This document shows, piece after piece, positions 38,142 to 47,113 of a stretch of 64,000 nt of DNA (position 1 is the stretch's first letter; each line of letters begins with the position of its first letter). Both the position numbers and the translations under genes were made by a program. This DNA comes from Candidatus Termititenax sp. (lineage in GTDB: Bacteria > Margulisbacteria > Riflemargulisbacteria > GWF2-35-9 > DYQY01): positions 164,207 to 228,206 of the forward strand of contig DYQY01000001.1 of the NCBI GenBank assembly GCA_020719045.1. Reading direction: 5' to 3'. The notes below the pieces were generated by a model. That model saw nothing but the letters and a program-made list of their open reading frames with translations, was not told the origin of the DNA and made no database searches.

Positions 38142-39629
38142 ATGGAACAACAAGAACACATTGAGCATATAGATGAATTTAAAATCCGAAGAGAAAAGGT
38201 TGCAGAGCTTAGAGCTTCAGGCGTAGAGCCTTATCCAGCATTTTATCATAGAGAGCTAACACTTACTCAGATAAGAGAGCAGTTTCAGAAAGAAGTTGAA
38301 GCAGGCAAAGAAGGCGTGATTGTTTCTACTGCTGGAAGAATTATTGCAAAAAGAGGTCACGGTAAAGCATCTTTTGGTAATCTAATGGATGAAAACGAAA
38401 AGCTGCAAGTTTATGCAAAAGAAGATGTTTTAGGCGCAGAGGCTTATGAGTCTTATATGAAGCTTGATGTTGGAGACTTCATTGGAGTAACTGGTGAACT
38501 TTTTATTACCAGAACAGGTGAGCTGACAATCAAAGTAACTGAGTATAAGTTACTTTCGAAGTCATTAAACCCACTACCAGAGAAGTTTCATGGGTTACAA
38601 GATAAAGAACTTAGATACCGTAAAAGGTATTTAGATTTAATTGCAAATCCAGAGATTAAGGACGTATTTGCAAAAAGAAGTAAAATTATTTCTTTGATAA
38701 GAAGAAAGTTTGAAGAAAAAGGTTTTATGGAAGTTGAAACACCAGTTCTACATGCAATAGCAGGTGGTGCAACAGCAAGACCTTTTATAACGCACCATAA
38801 TGCTCTTGATATGAAACTTTATATGAGAATAGCACTTGAGTTACACCTAAAGAGACTCATTGTGGGAGGATTTGAAAAGGTTTATGAAATAGGTAGAGTT
38901 TTTAGAAACGAAGGTATTTCTTATAAGCATAATCCTGAATATACGCTATTAGAGCTGTATCAAGCATATGCAGATTACAACGATATGATGGATCTTGCTG
39001 AAGACGTTATTTCTTCTTTAGTAAAAGACATGACAGGTAGTTACAAGATTGTTTATGACGGAAATGATATAGATTTTACTCCTCCATGGACTAGAGCAAC
39101 CATGACAGACCTTATTAAGCAGTACTCTGGGATAGACATCAAGGGTAAATCCTTTGAGGAGCTTAAAAAAGAGATTCTTGCAAAAGGAATGCATCTTAAA
39201 GAAGAGCATACATCTGTAGGGCAGTTAATTAATTTCTTATATGATGAAAAAGTAGAGATCAAGCTTATTAATCCAACCTTTGTTACAGATTATCCATTAG
39301 AGACATCGCCGCTTGCAAAGAAACATCGTGATAATCCAGAATTAGTTGAGAGGTTTGAGCTAGTAGTTAATACAATGGAAATAGCTAACGCTTATTCTGA
39401 ACTTAATGATGCTATTGATCAAAGAGGAAGATTCGAAGAGCAAGTTGCGCAAAGAGCAGCAGGCGATGAAGAAGCACATATGATGGATGACGATTTCGTA
39501 GAGGCACTAGAATATGGAATGCCACCAACTGGTGGACTTGGTATAGGAGTGGACAGGGTTATCATGCTTATTACTGGCCAAACATCAATCAGAGACGTTC
39601 TTTTATTCCCTCATATGCGTCATAAGTAA
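38142..39629 (+). CDS. lysS: lysyl-tRNA synthetase, class II
   Basis: LysRS class II (495 residues) charges tRNA-Lys. An N-terminal OB-fold anticodon-binding domain (about 55-150) precedes the catalytic core. The core has motif 2 (GRVFRNEGISYKHNPEYTLL) and motif 3 (GLGIGVDRVIMLITG). The HHNALDMKLYMRIALELHLK block is typical of LysRS. Length is normal. Probably monocistronic, with lpd starting 32 bases downstream from its own promoter. Confidence 0.98.
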   Translation: MEQQEHIEHIDEFKIRREKVAELRASGVEPYPAFYHRELTLTQIREQFQKEVEAGKEGVIVSTAGRIIAKRGHGKASFGNLMDENEKLQVYAKEDVLGAEAYESYMKLDVGDFIGVTGELFITRTGELTIKVTEYKLLSKSLNPLPEKFHGLQDKELRYRKRYLDLIANPEIKDVFAKRSKIISLIRRKFEEKGFMEVETPVLHAIAGGATARPFITHHNALDMKLYMRIALELHLKRLIVGGFEKVYEIGRVFRNEGISYKHNPEYTLLELYQAYADYNDMMDLAEDVISSLVKDMTGSYKIVYDGNDIDFTPPWTRATMTDLIKQYSGIDIKGKSFEELKKEILAKGMHLKEEHTSVGQLINFLYDEKVEIKLINPTFVTDYPLETSPLAKKHRDNPELVERFELVVNTMEIANAYSELNDAIDQRGRFEEQVAQRAAGDEEAHMMDDDFVEALEYGMPPTGGLGIGVDRVIMLITGQTSIRDVLLFPHMRHK

Positions 39630-39655
39630 ACAAATCAGCAAATAAAAGCTATAAT
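39627..39655 (+). promoter_or_regulatory. leaderless promoter of lpd-lipA
   Basis: TAAACA (39627-39632) and TATAAT (39650-39655) are 17 bases apart. The -10 ends six bases before the ATG at 39662, which places +1 on the start codon. The -35 box overlaps the end of lysS. Confidence 0.65.
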
Positions 39656-39661
39656 AAACTC

Positions 39662-40966
39662 ATGCACTATGATTTAGTTATAATTGGTGGTGGTCCAGCT
39701 GGCAACGAAGTAGCTTCTTATGTTATTCATAAGGGATGGAAAGTAGCTATCTTTGAAGAGCGTGCGTTTGGTGGAACTTGCCTTAACGTTGGTTGTATTC
39801 CAAGTAAAGGTTATTTGCATAGAGCAAAGTTAGTGTCAGAACTAAAGAGACACAGGATAGAGCATGATAAAGAAAACAAATATTTCTCGTTAGAAGACTT
39901 GCAATCATTTTCCGAAAGAACTATAAACAGAATTTCAATGGGTATCGAGAATCGTATATCCGAGAAAGGTGTGGATGTTTATAAAGAAAAGGCAGTGTCC
40001 TTTGATAAGCAGGAGTTACTGACAGCTAGTGGAGCAAAGATAACTTTTGATAAACTGGTTTTAGCCTGTGGCACAAAGCCTTCTTTCCCAGGAATACTAA
40101 AGGAGATTAAGGATAAGCCAGGTGTTTATACCAACGAAAATATTTTCCAGATAAAAGAGTTTCCAAAAACTATGACAGTTATAGGTGGTGGAGCTATTGG
40201 AATAGAAATGGCATTCTTTTTTGCTAGCTTTGGTGTTTTTGTAGATTTGCTAGAAGCTATGCCTTCAATCTTGGCATATTATGATGATGATATTATTTCT
40301 GAGGCAAAAAAGATGCTTAAGAAAAAGAGAGTAAATGTTTTAGAAAATGTTCAGGCAACAGTTATTTCTGATGATTTAACAATAGAGCTAAGTAATGGAA
40401 GTAAACTACAGAACGATATTGTTCTTATTGCTACTGGAAGGAATCTTTGTTTGCCAGATACACAGTTAGAATTAGCTAAGGATAAAAGAGGTTTCTTGAG
40501 TGTGAATGATAGCTTTCAGACTTCTGTTGCAAACATTTATGCAGTTGGTGATGTAAATGGCATTAGCTTGTTTGCACATTCAGCAACAGACCAAGGAAAA
40601 CAACTTGGTAGATATTTTCTTAATAATACTCCTGTAGACCATGAGAGAGTTATTCCTAATGTTGTTTATACTTCTCCAGCAATAGCATCTGTGGGATTAC
40701 GCGAAAAAGAATCAGAAGGTTGTGAGGTAATAAAGCTTTCATATGAACAGCTAGGAAGAGCTCATATAGAAAAAGAGACAGAAGGCTTTATGAAGATTAT
40801 TTTAAAAGATGAGGTTGTTGTTGGTGCGCATATTGTTGGCGAGCATGCTGAAGAGATAATTTCTATGATGTGTCTTGCCGTTCAGGAGAAAATGACAGTA
40901 GCATCACTTAAAAGACTAATTCTTGCGCATCCTACCTATGGGGAACTGTTTGTAGAGGCTTTTTAA
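39662..40966 (+). CDS. lpdA: dihydrolipoamide dehydrogenase-like flavoprotein
   Basis: A 434-residue FAD/NAD disulfide oxidoreductase. The FAD motif is GGGPAGNEVA (9-18). The redox disulfide is C40/C45 (GGTCLNVGCIPSK), the NAD motif is IGGGAIGIEMA, and the second FAD motif is YAVGDVNG. The active-site H423 and E428 lie in HPTYGE. The arrangement matches E3 of 2-oxoacid dehydrogenase or glycine cleavage complexes rather than glutathione or mercury reductase. It is somewhat short. It is followed directly by lipA (TAATG overlap), which supports a lipoyl role. Confidence 0.9.
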   Translation: MHYDLVIIGGGPAGNEVASYVIHKGWKVAIFEERAFGGTCLNVGCIPSKGYLHRAKLVSELKRHRIEHDKENKYFSLEDLQSFSERTINRISMGIENRISEKGVDVYKEKAVSFDKQELLTASGAKITFDKLVLACGTKPSFPGILKEIKDKPGVYTNENIFQIKEFPKTMTVIGGGAIGIEMAFFFASFGVFVDLLEAMPSILAYYDDDIISEAKKMLKKKRVNVLENVQATVISDDLTIELSNGSKLQNDIVLIATGRNLCLPDTQLELAKDKRGFLSVNDSFQTSVANIYAVGDVNGISLFAHSATDQGKQLGRYFLNNTPVDHERVIPNVVYTSPAIASVGLREKESEGCEVIKLSYEQLGRAHIEKETEGFMKIILKDEVVVGAHIVGEHAEEIISMMCLAVQEKMTVASLKRLILAHPTYGELFVEAF

Positions 40967-41796
40967 TGAAACCTCCGGCATTTATAGTTAACGAATATCG
41001 CAAGAAACTATATAACACTAAAAATTTTCCACAAGATATTTGCACCGTCTGCGAGGAAGCAAAGTGTCCTAATAGAGGAGAGTGTTTTTCTAAAGGTAGA
41101 GTTACTTTTTTGCTCTTAGGAGATACTTGTACAAGAAATTGTAGGTTTTGTGGAATTACAAAAGCAAAAGGGGAATTACCTCCGCCACCAAACGATGTAG
41201 ATAAAATTCTAGATACTATAAATAAATTCCAAATAAAGTATTTGGTTTTGACGTCAGTAACAAGAGATGATTTGCCTGATGGAGGAGCTAGTATTTTTTC
41301 TGATGTTATTGAGAAGGTGAGGGCAAAATATCCAGAGGTGAAAATTGAAGTTTTAACTCCAGATTTTAAGGGAGATAAAGCTGCTTTAGATAAAGTTCTT
41401 CAAATGAAACCTTTTGTGTTTAATCATAATTTGGAAGTGGTTCCTGATGTTTTCCCACTAATTAGACCAGAAGGTGACTTTAATCTTTCTTTGCAGATAT
41501 TAGAATATGCCAAGAAAAACTATCCTGATGTTTTAGTGAAAACAGGAATAATGGTAGGCGTAGGGGAGACAAAGGAGCAAGTGCTTTCACTTCTAAGGGA
41601 TGTTAAAGCTCATGGCATAGACATTATGACAATAGGACAGTATATAGCTCCAAACAAGAAGTCATTTAATGTAGCAAGATACGTTGAGCCAAAGGAATAT
41701 GATGAATATGTTGCTGTCGGGAAGAGCATAGGTCTACAAGTTGTTGCTGGCCCTTTGGTTCGTAGTTCCTATATGGCAGACTCGTATGTTGTTTAA
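40966..41796 (+). CDS. lipA: lipoyl synthase
   Basis: LipA (276 residues) is a radical-SAM enzyme that inserts two sulfurs into protein-bound octanoyl groups. The auxiliary cluster cysteines are C29, C34 and C40 (CX4CX5C). The radical-SAM cluster is C55, C59 and C62 (CX3CX2C). The C-terminal RSSY (266-269) supplies the serine ligand of the auxiliary cluster. Coupled to lpd by a one-base overlap. lipB or lplA and the E1/E2 genes are not in the window. Confidence 0.97.
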   Translation: MKPPAFIVNEYRKKLYNTKNFPQDICTVCEEAKCPNRGECFSKGRVTFLLLGDTCTRNCRFCGITKAKGELPPPPNDVDKILDTINKFQIKYLVLTSVTRDDLPDGGASIFSDVIEKVRAKYPEVKIEVLTPDFKGDKAALDKVLQMKPFVFNHNLEVVPDVFPLIRPEGDFNLSLQILEYAKKNYPDVLVKTGIMVGVGETKEQVLSLLRDVKAHGIDIMTIGQYIAPNKKSFNVARYVEPKEYDEYVAVGKSIGLQVVAGPLVRSSYMADSYVV

Positions 41797-41814
41797 AAAT
41801 AAATATAGTTTTGC

Positions 41815-41820
41815 TATAGT
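41815..41820 (+). promoter_or_regulatory. candidate -10 box of the 270-residue secreted protein gene
   Basis: TATAGT ends nine bases before the ATG at 41830. No -35 of note and no ribosome-binding site are seen. Confidence 0.35.
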
Positions 41821-41829
41821 GTAATATAT

Positions 41830-42642
41830 ATGAAGAAGCTAATTATTTTTTCTCTTTTACTTTTAACCTTTTCCTTTCCTATCTCTATTATTACTAACTC
41901 TGGCGAGTTTTTTACTGGTCAGGTGATAGAGGAAAACGATGAGTATATAACGTTAATGGGAGATTCAAGTGTTTATGAGATTTTGAAAGAAGAGATTAAG
42001 GAAAAAGTAATTACTTTTGATGTTGAGAGTCCAGTTATGAAACGGGAGTATGGAAACAGAAAAGGATTGCGCTTTTCTTTTGCTTCAGGACTTGGAGAAC
42101 AGATACCAGTTAATGATCCATACACATATTCCGATGGTAGCACCAAGGACGTGTATATTAATCAGATTTCGGATTTTGGAGTGCACTATTATGTTGATTT
42201 ACCACAAGATTACAGTGTAGAGTTTGGTGTTGGGTTATTAAATAGAATGGCTAATATTTCTGCAAAGTCTAGCAGGAATCAATTTACCTCAAACTACCTT
42301 TCCTTCACTGTCAGAAAAATGATTTTTAGTTCACTTAACGGAGGATATCATTTTAATGTTGGAATAGGTGCAAGCATGTACTCAAATAGCAAAATGAAGG
42401 CTCATTATGCGCCAACTGATTATAATATTAGCTATAAGGATACGCTGGGGTATCATGTTCTAGTTGAGACATGGTCGAATATGCCTAGGGTCTGGATTTT
42501 TGATGATTTAAATTTTGTTATGGGGCTTAGGTGGAACTTTGGTGCAATATTTGAAGCAACAGGTACTGGTTATCCTCAAGAATGGAACTTAATAGGGCTT
42601 AACGGTTTTCTTTTTAGTACCTCATTCGCTTTTCTCTGGTAG
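41830..42642 (+). CDS. secreted, probable outer-membrane protein
   Basis: A 270-residue protein with a signal peptide (about 1-17, KKLIIFSLLLLTFSFP). An N-terminal part (GEFFTGQVIEENDEYITLMG) resembles a small SH3-like beta domain. It is followed by alternating strands consistent with an 8-stranded barrel (GLRFSFASGLGEQ, FGVHYYVDLPQDYSVEFGVG) and an aromatic end (TSFAFLW). An outer-membrane protein is likely by pattern, but no family is recognised. Confidence 0.65.
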   Translation: MKKLIIFSLLLLTFSFPISIITNSGEFFTGQVIEENDEYITLMGDSSVYEILKEEIKEKVITFDVESPVMKREYGNRKGLRFSFASGLGEQIPVNDPYTYSDGSTKDVYINQISDFGVHYYVDLPQDYSVEFGVGLLNRMANISAKSSRNQFTSNYLSFTVRKMIFSSLNGGYHFNVGIGASMYSNSKMKAHYAPTDYNISYKDTLGYHVLVETWSNMPRVWIFDDLNFVMGLRWNFGAIFEATGTGYPQEWNLIGLNGFLFSTSFAFLW

Positions 42643-42689
42643 AAATTTTTTATTTGCTTGAAGAATAAATACGTCATTAAAATATTCTC

Positions 42690-42717
42690 TTGACATTATA
42701 ACGTAAATAAATATAAT
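42690..42717 (+). promoter_or_regulatory. comM promoter with overlapping imperfect palindrome
   Basis: TTGACA (42690-42695) and TATAAT (42712-42717) are near consensus with a 16-base spacer. The leader is about 22 bases with TAGGAGA (42734-42740) six bases before the ATG. ACGTAAATA (42701-42709) has an imperfect inverted partner TATATTAACGT (42724-42734), spanning the -10 and the start site, so a repressor operator is possible. Confidence 0.6.
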
Positions 42718-42746
42718 TATGTTTATATTAACGTAGGAGAAAAAGA

Positions 42747-44264
42747 ATGTTAAGTAGAATATATAGTTCAGCATCAAGAGGGATAGAGCCAGTGTTGGTT
42801 GATTGCGAGGTGGATAGTAGAAATGGAATGCCTTCTATAACAATAGTAGGACTTCCTGATGTAGTTGTAAGAGAAAGCAAAGAACGAGTGATTTCTGCTA
42901 TAAAGAATTCTGGCTACACTGTACCAGTAAATAAAACATTGACCATTAACTTAGCGCCAGCGGAGATAAAGAAAGTAGGCGCTTATTACGATTTGCCAAT
43001 TTCTGTTGGGATGTTAGTAAGTACAGGTCAGCTGAGTATAAATATGCCAGATAAGTTTATGATGATAGGTGAGTTAGGGCTGGATGGAAGTGTTAAACCA
43101 GTGAGTGGCGTGCTACTGGTTAGCATATTAGCTAAAGAAAAGGGGATTAAGTATGTATTTGTGCCTAGAGAGAATGCCGAAGAGGCTGCCCTGGTTGAGG
43201 ATGTCAGCGTAATAGCAATAGGTACGTTAAAAGAGTGTATCGAGATACTTTCTTCAGGAGACATAGTCAGATATCAAAAGGAAGAATGCAAGACAGATAA
43301 TACTAAGACTACTTTAGATTTTTCAGAAGTTAGAGGGCAGTCTTTTGCAAAAAGAGCAGGCGAGATAGCTGCTTCAGGAGGACATAACTTTTTTCTAATC
43401 GGGCCACCAGGTTGTGGTAAGAGTATGATTGCAAAGCGTTTCCCTTCCATATTGCCTGATTTATCAGAACAAGAGGCACTTGAAGTAGTAAAGATTCATA
43501 GTATTTCTGGAAAAACTAAACGAGGGTCTATTTTTAAGTATAGACCATTTCGTTCACCTCATCATACGATTAGCTATGCAGGGCTTATCGGAGGAACATC
43601 TAATTCTAAGCCAGGAGAGGTAAGCTTGGCCCATAAGGGGGTTTTGTTCTTAGATGAGATACTTGAGTTTGATAGAAAGGCGTTAGAGTCTCTGAGGCAA
43701 CCAATGGAGGATGGCGAGGTTACTGTAGCTAGGGCGCTGAATAGTTATAAGTATCCAGCATCTTTTATATTGGTGGCTAGTGCCAATCCTTGTCCATGTG
43801 GATTTGCAACACATCCGAGTATCTCGTGTACTTGTAACTCACATCAGAAGCAACAATATTTTAGGAAAATGTCTGGTCCTCTTATGGATAGATTTGATCT
43901 AGTTGTTGAGATGAGCCCAGTCTCAGAAGACGAGCTATTTAGTAGCGACAGAGCAGAGAGCTCTATCGACATTAAACAAAGAGTCAAGCTTGCTAGAACG
44001 ATTCAGCAAAAGAGGTTTGAAGGTAGACAAATAACTCTAAATGCAGAAATGACGGATAGTGATATTTCATTGTTTTGTAAGGTGGCCGAGAATACGACTG
44101 ATTTTATTAAGAAGGCCATAAAGCGTTATTCTCTTAGCGGTAGAGCACTTAATCGTTTATTAAAAGTTGCTAGAACTATTGCAGACATTGAACTGTGTGA
44201 GGATATTAAGTTAGAGCATGTCTTAGAGGCATTTCATTTTAGGAGAGTTATGGAATATGTTTAA
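42747..44264 (+). CDS. comM: ComM/YifB-family AAA+ ATPase
   Basis: A 505-residue Mg-chelatase-like ATPase. ComM is a hexameric helicase that promotes branch migration during natural transformation. The N-terminal ChlI-type domain (GMPSITIVGLPDVVVRESKE) is followed by the AAA+ core with Walker A GPPGCGKS (219-226) and the HKGVLFLDEILEF Walker B. The zinc-like NPCPCGFATH segment and the C-terminal helical domain complete it. It is the first gene of an operon with two small membrane proteins and a secretin, which fits a competence/type IV pilus theme. Confidence 0.93.
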   Translation: MLSRIYSSASRGIEPVLVDCEVDSRNGMPSITIVGLPDVVVRESKERVISAIKNSGYTVPVNKTLTINLAPAEIKKVGAYYDLPISVGMLVSTGQLSINMPDKFMMIGELGLDGSVKPVSGVLLVSILAKEKGIKYVFVPRENAEEAALVEDVSVIAIGTLKECIEILSSGDIVRYQKEECKTDNTKTTLDFSEVRGQSFAKRAGEIAASGGHNFFLIGPPGCGKSMIAKRFPSILPDLSEQEALEVVKIHSISGKTKRGSIFKYRPFRSPHHTISYAGLIGGTSNSKPGEVSLAHKGVLFLDEILEFDRKALESLRQPMEDGEVTVARALNSYKYPASFILVASANPCPCGFATHPSISCTCNSHQKQQYFRKMSGPLMDRFDLVVEMSPVSEDELFSSDRAESSIDIKQRVKLARTIQQKRFEGRQITLNAEMTDSDISLFCKVAENTTDFIKKAIKRYSLSGRALNRLLKVARTIADIELCEDIKLEHVLEAFHFRRVMEYV

Positions 44265-44853
44265 AGAGATAATTCTTCCATTACATGCAAATATTAACGT
44301 AGAAGAATGTGTAAGATTAAGACTTTCCGAGTTGCTTCATTTTTCGCCAGAGCACTATTGGTTTTCATATAAGAAGAATGGCGACACAGCAGTAGTTAAG
44401 TATAGTACAGATTCAGTAGAAAGCATGAATTTAATTAAAGTTGAAAATAGCGTTGCAAGAAATAAGAAGACGATGATTTTTCTTTTAATATTAGTTGTAA
44501 TGTTTATAGCCAATTGGTTTGTTTTGTCTCTTAAGAAGCAAAGAATGGTTAGTTTAACATTGATAAGACAAATCGCCAAAAATGAACAATATCATTGGCA
44601 GCATAAGTTAGCTGTAATAAAGAGTGTAAAAAACAGTAATAACGCTTTTCTTGTAAGGATAAATGATTTAATTATGCAGCCACTTTATATTAATAATCTC
44701 TACGTAGATAAAGAGAAGATCAATTTGGATGCGTATATCCAAGAGCAAGATGCGCAGTCTTTTATGGAGTTTTTGATAGCTAAAGGCTTGGAGGGTTTTG
44801 CAAATTTCACTAAAGAAGGAGATAAGCTATGGGTATCGATCAGAAGTTCTTAA
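44257..44853 (+). CDS. bitopic membrane protein, possibly PilN-like
   Basis: A 198-residue protein with about 70 cytoplasmic residues, one membrane segment (KTMIFLLILVVMFIANWFVL, about 73-92) and about 100 residues outside. It overlaps comM by eight bases. Position before a second small membrane protein and a secretin is like pilM/N/O-Q or gspL/M-D cassettes. Sequence similarity to PilN is not obvious, so the assignment is from context. The end overlaps the next gene by 25 bases. Confidence 0.65.
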   Translation: MFKEIILPLHANINVEECVRLRLSELLHFSPEHYWFSYKKNGDTAVVKYSTDSVESMNLIKVENSVARNKKTMIFLLILVVMFIANWFVLSLKKQRMVSLTLIRQIAKNEQYHWQHKLAVIKSVKNSNNAFLVRINDLIMQPLYINNLYVDKEKINLDAYIQEQDAQSFMEFLIAKGLEGFANFTKEGDKLWVSIRSS

Positions 44854-45137
44854 ACAAGTCCTTATTTGTTACTTTATGTTTGTGTATTATGTTACTTTCT
44901 TGGAATATAACTGGCTTATTTGGTTCGAGCGTAAAGTATTCATTTGAAACTTTTTCATGTAGCGATAATCAATTAAGTTTGTGGCAGAAAGTGGATGAAA
45001 ATAGGTATACGTTAAGTAATTTCAACTCAAATGCGTATTTGTCACTCAAGCAATATTTGAAGAGAACAAATGATAAGAAGTTAGTGTCTTTTGAAGTTGA
45101 TAATGGGAGGGCGACAATTGTTTTTGAAGCTGTTTAG
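44829..45137 (+). CDS. small bitopic membrane protein, possibly PilO/PilP-like
   Basis: A 102-residue protein with one N-terminal membrane segment (about 11-30, SLFVTLCLCIMLLSWNITG) and about 70 residues outside. AAGGAGAT lies about six bases before the ATG, inside the upstream gene. Between a bitopic protein and a secretin, it takes the place of an alignment subcomplex protein, but this is inferred from position. No family motif recognised. Confidence 0.6.
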   Translation: MGIDQKFLNKSLFVTLCLCIMLLSWNITGLFGSSVKYSFETFSCSDNQLSLWQKVDENRYTLSNFNSNAYLSLKQYLKRTNDKKLVSFEVDNGRATIVFEAV

Positions 45138-46062
45138 ATTTTTTGTTGGAATAGTTTTACTAAACTTCTGTTTTGGAGTACAAGCTGTTTTTAATTATCC
45201 TGCTGCAACTCCTGTAGTTACTCAAGCAACTGCTGTTAAAGAGCAAAGCTTTGTGATTGATTATCGTTATTTAGAAGAGGAAGAGATAACGGCATTATCG
45301 CAGAAACTTTTCCCAAGTTTAAAAGTTTCAGTAAATAAAAAGAATAAGAGTATTCTTGTTGTTGGAGAGCAGCAAGATATTAAAAGACTTAGAACCATAA
45401 TTACCTCTATTGATAGTAATAGAAAATCTGTATACTTCAAAACATGGTTAATAGAAGTTAGTCACAGTAAGTTATCGGGACTAGGTGTTAATTGGCAGAA
45501 TTACAAAGATGGACTTAGTGTAGGCGATATGACAGATAAGCAAAAACTATTTGATAACTTGAGCGCGCTGGTGAGTAAAGGCGAGGCCAAGGTGTTAGCT
45601 AACCCAACAATTACCTGTCTTGATGACGAGATAGCTTTTATTAAGGTGGGAGATAAAATCCCTTATACTGTGCCCGTGGAGAGTGCATCCAATAAGGTTG
45701 GTTGGGAGCTTAGATACATTGATTCAGGAATTAATCTATCAATTAGACCAAATATTCTGTCTGATGGATTAGTTTCGTCAGTAATAAAACTAAAAGTAGA
45801 CAATGTAAAACAGTGGAAGTCTACAATGGCTGGAGAATATCCTGTGCTTTCTAGTCGGGAAATTAACTTAAAGTGTCAGATAAAGAGTGGGCAGGAGTTA
45901 ATACTTGGTGGTCTTATAAATAGTAATGAAAGAGAGAATGTTTCAACGCTTCCAGTTTTAGGAGATATCCCATTTGTTGGGTCAATTTTTAGTCAAACAA
46001 CAATGGAAAAGGATGATACGGAAATAGTATTTATCTTATCTCCAGAGATTGTTAACTTATAG
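45118..46062 (+). CDS. short secretin (PilQ/GspD-like)
   Basis: An outer-membrane secretin of about 314 residues. TTG 45118 is chosen because GGGAGG (45105-45110) lies seven bases before it and the protein then opens with a signal peptide (LKLFRFFVGIVLLNFCFGVQA). An earlier TTG at 45091 would add nine residues. An N1-type domain (KQDIKRLRTIITSIDSNRK region) is followed by the secretin core (KVLANPTITCLDDEIAFIKV, then LPVLGDIPFVGSIF). It is short compared with PilQ or GspD (over 400), since only one N-domain is present. Confidence 0.88.
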   Translation: MFLKLFRFFVGIVLLNFCFGVQAVFNYPAATPVVTQATAVKEQSFVIDYRYLEEEEITALSQKLFPSLKVSVNKKNKSILVVGEQQDIKRLRTIITSIDSNRKSVYFKTWLIEVSHSKLSGLGVNWQNYKDGLSVGDMTDKQKLFDNLSALVSKGEAKVLANPTITCLDDEIAFIKVGDKIPYTVPVESASNKVGWELRYIDSGINLSIRPNILSDGLVSSVIKLKVDNVKQWKSTMAGEYPVLSSREINLKCQIKSGQELILGGLINSNERENVSTLPVLGDIPFVGSIFSQTTMEKDDTEIVFILSPEIVNL

Positions 46063-46063
46063 G

Positions 46064-46246
46064 TTAGTGATTGTTTCGTGATCTTGCACCATTATAGCCG
46101 TTATCATAGTTAGGTGGTTCAAATAGTTTTCCGTTTTCTCCATGTTTTTCAACCGACAAATATGGGTTTCTGTAAGGGGTTAATCTTTTTTTTTCATTGC
46201 TTGAAGCGCTTTGTTCTTTTTTATTTAATTCATTGTTTTGTTTCAC
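46064..46246 (-). CDS. small hydrophilic protein of unknown function
   Basis: A 60-residue, asparagine- and lysine-rich frame ending in NDGYNGARSRNNH-like composition (Asn, Gly, Arg). The GTG start has AAAGGGAG about nine bases upstream, and the gene sits 45 bases after the nitrilase-family gene on the same strand. Those two facts favour a real gene. Low complexity and small size leave doubt. Confidence 0.4.
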   Translation of the reverse strand: MKQNNELNKKEQSASSNEKKRLTPYRNPYLSVEKHGENGKLFEPPNYDNGYNGARSRNNH

Positions 46247-46291
46247 AGATGAACGCTCCCTTTTGTATTGTAGAGTCGGAAGGGTGTGTTA

Positions 46292-47068
46292 TTACCTAAC
46301 AGATTTAAGAACAGGGAAATTTTTACGATAAGCATCTAAGAAATCCATGTCTATATTTTCTGTTACAACACACTCTTTGTCATATCCATTTGCAAGTATT
46401 TCACCATGAGGGTCAATGATCATTGATTGACCACAGAAGGATACGCTTTCACTGCTTTGACCAATTCTGTTACAACCAACAACATAGACCTGGTTCTCAA
46501 TGGCACGGGCTTTTAGCAGTGTTACCCAGTGGTCTTCTCTTGGGTTTGGGAATTGTGCAACGACAAACAGTATATGCATCCCTTGTTTTGTAAGGTGGCG
46601 CATATTTTCTGGGAAACGGATGTCAAAGCAAATTTGTATTCCTATTTGAGCAAGTTCAGTTCTAAACACAGAAGGTGTTTTTCCAGGATTAAAATAATTA
46701 AGTTCATTTTTTTGAAAGAAGATATGGTTTTTATCGTAGTAGCCCATTACAGCACCTTCATTGGAGATTAAGTATGAGCGATTAAAGAATTTCTCATCTT
46801 TGCTACTTTTTATTGGCATAGAACCAGCAATAATATAGAAATCGTAGTTAAGAGCAATCTGTTGAAGATATTTTAGTATTTCAATAGAGTGTTTTGAGAA
46901 CTCGTTATATTCCGTAGGGTTAAAGGATGTTGCAAACATTTCTGGAAGAACGACAAATTTAGATTTTCTGTTAGCAGCAATACCAAATAGTTTTTCAATA
47001 GTTTTAAAGTTTTCAACTGGGTCTTTTTTAACATCGTATTGAAGAACAGAAACAGGAAATCTTTTCAT
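46292..47068 (-). CDS. nitrilase-superfamily amidohydrolase (omega-amidase-like)
   Basis: A 258-residue carbon-nitrogen hydrolase. The Glu-Lys-Cys triad is E43 (LPEMFATSF), K113 (YYDKNHIFF) and C147 (IGIQICFDIRFPE). The FATSFNP and DIRFPE wording resembles the omega-amidase/YafV branch, which deaminates 2-oxoglutaramate-type amides. I place the start at ATG 47068 (MKRFPVSVLQYDV), which matches the family start; an upstream TTG would add nine residues. A TAAAAT box ends seven bases before this ATG. Confidence 0.88.
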   Translation of the reverse strand: MKRFPVSVLQYDVKKDPVENFKTIEKLFGIAANRKSKFVVLPEMFATSFNPTEYNEFSKHSIEILKYLQQIALNYDFYIIAGSMPIKSSKDEKFFNRSYLISNEGAVMGYYDKNHIFFQKNELNYFNPGKTPSVFRTELAQIGIQICFDIRFPENMRHLTKQGMHILFVVAQFPNPREDHWVTLLKARAIENQVYVVGCNRIGQSSESVSFCGQSMIIDPHGEILANGYDKECVVTENIDMDFLDAYRKNFPVLKSVR

Positions 47069-47075
47069 ATCTAAG

Positions 47076-47081
47076 ATTTTA
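47076..47081 (-). promoter_or_regulatory. -10 box of the amidohydrolase gene, leaderless geometry
   Basis: TAAAAT on the minus strand ends seven bases before ATG 47068. The -35 is weak (TTCCTT). It also argues against the longer TTG start, which would lie upstream of +1. Confidence 0.45.
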
Positions 47082-47113
47082 AAGCATAAAGACAAAAAAA
47101 GGAAATAGAGAGA

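Noticed and set aside
45091-45117. Secretin start at TTG 45091 or ATG 45103
   Set aside because: GGGAGG at 45105-45110 is correctly spaced for TTG 45118, which gives a clean signal peptide.
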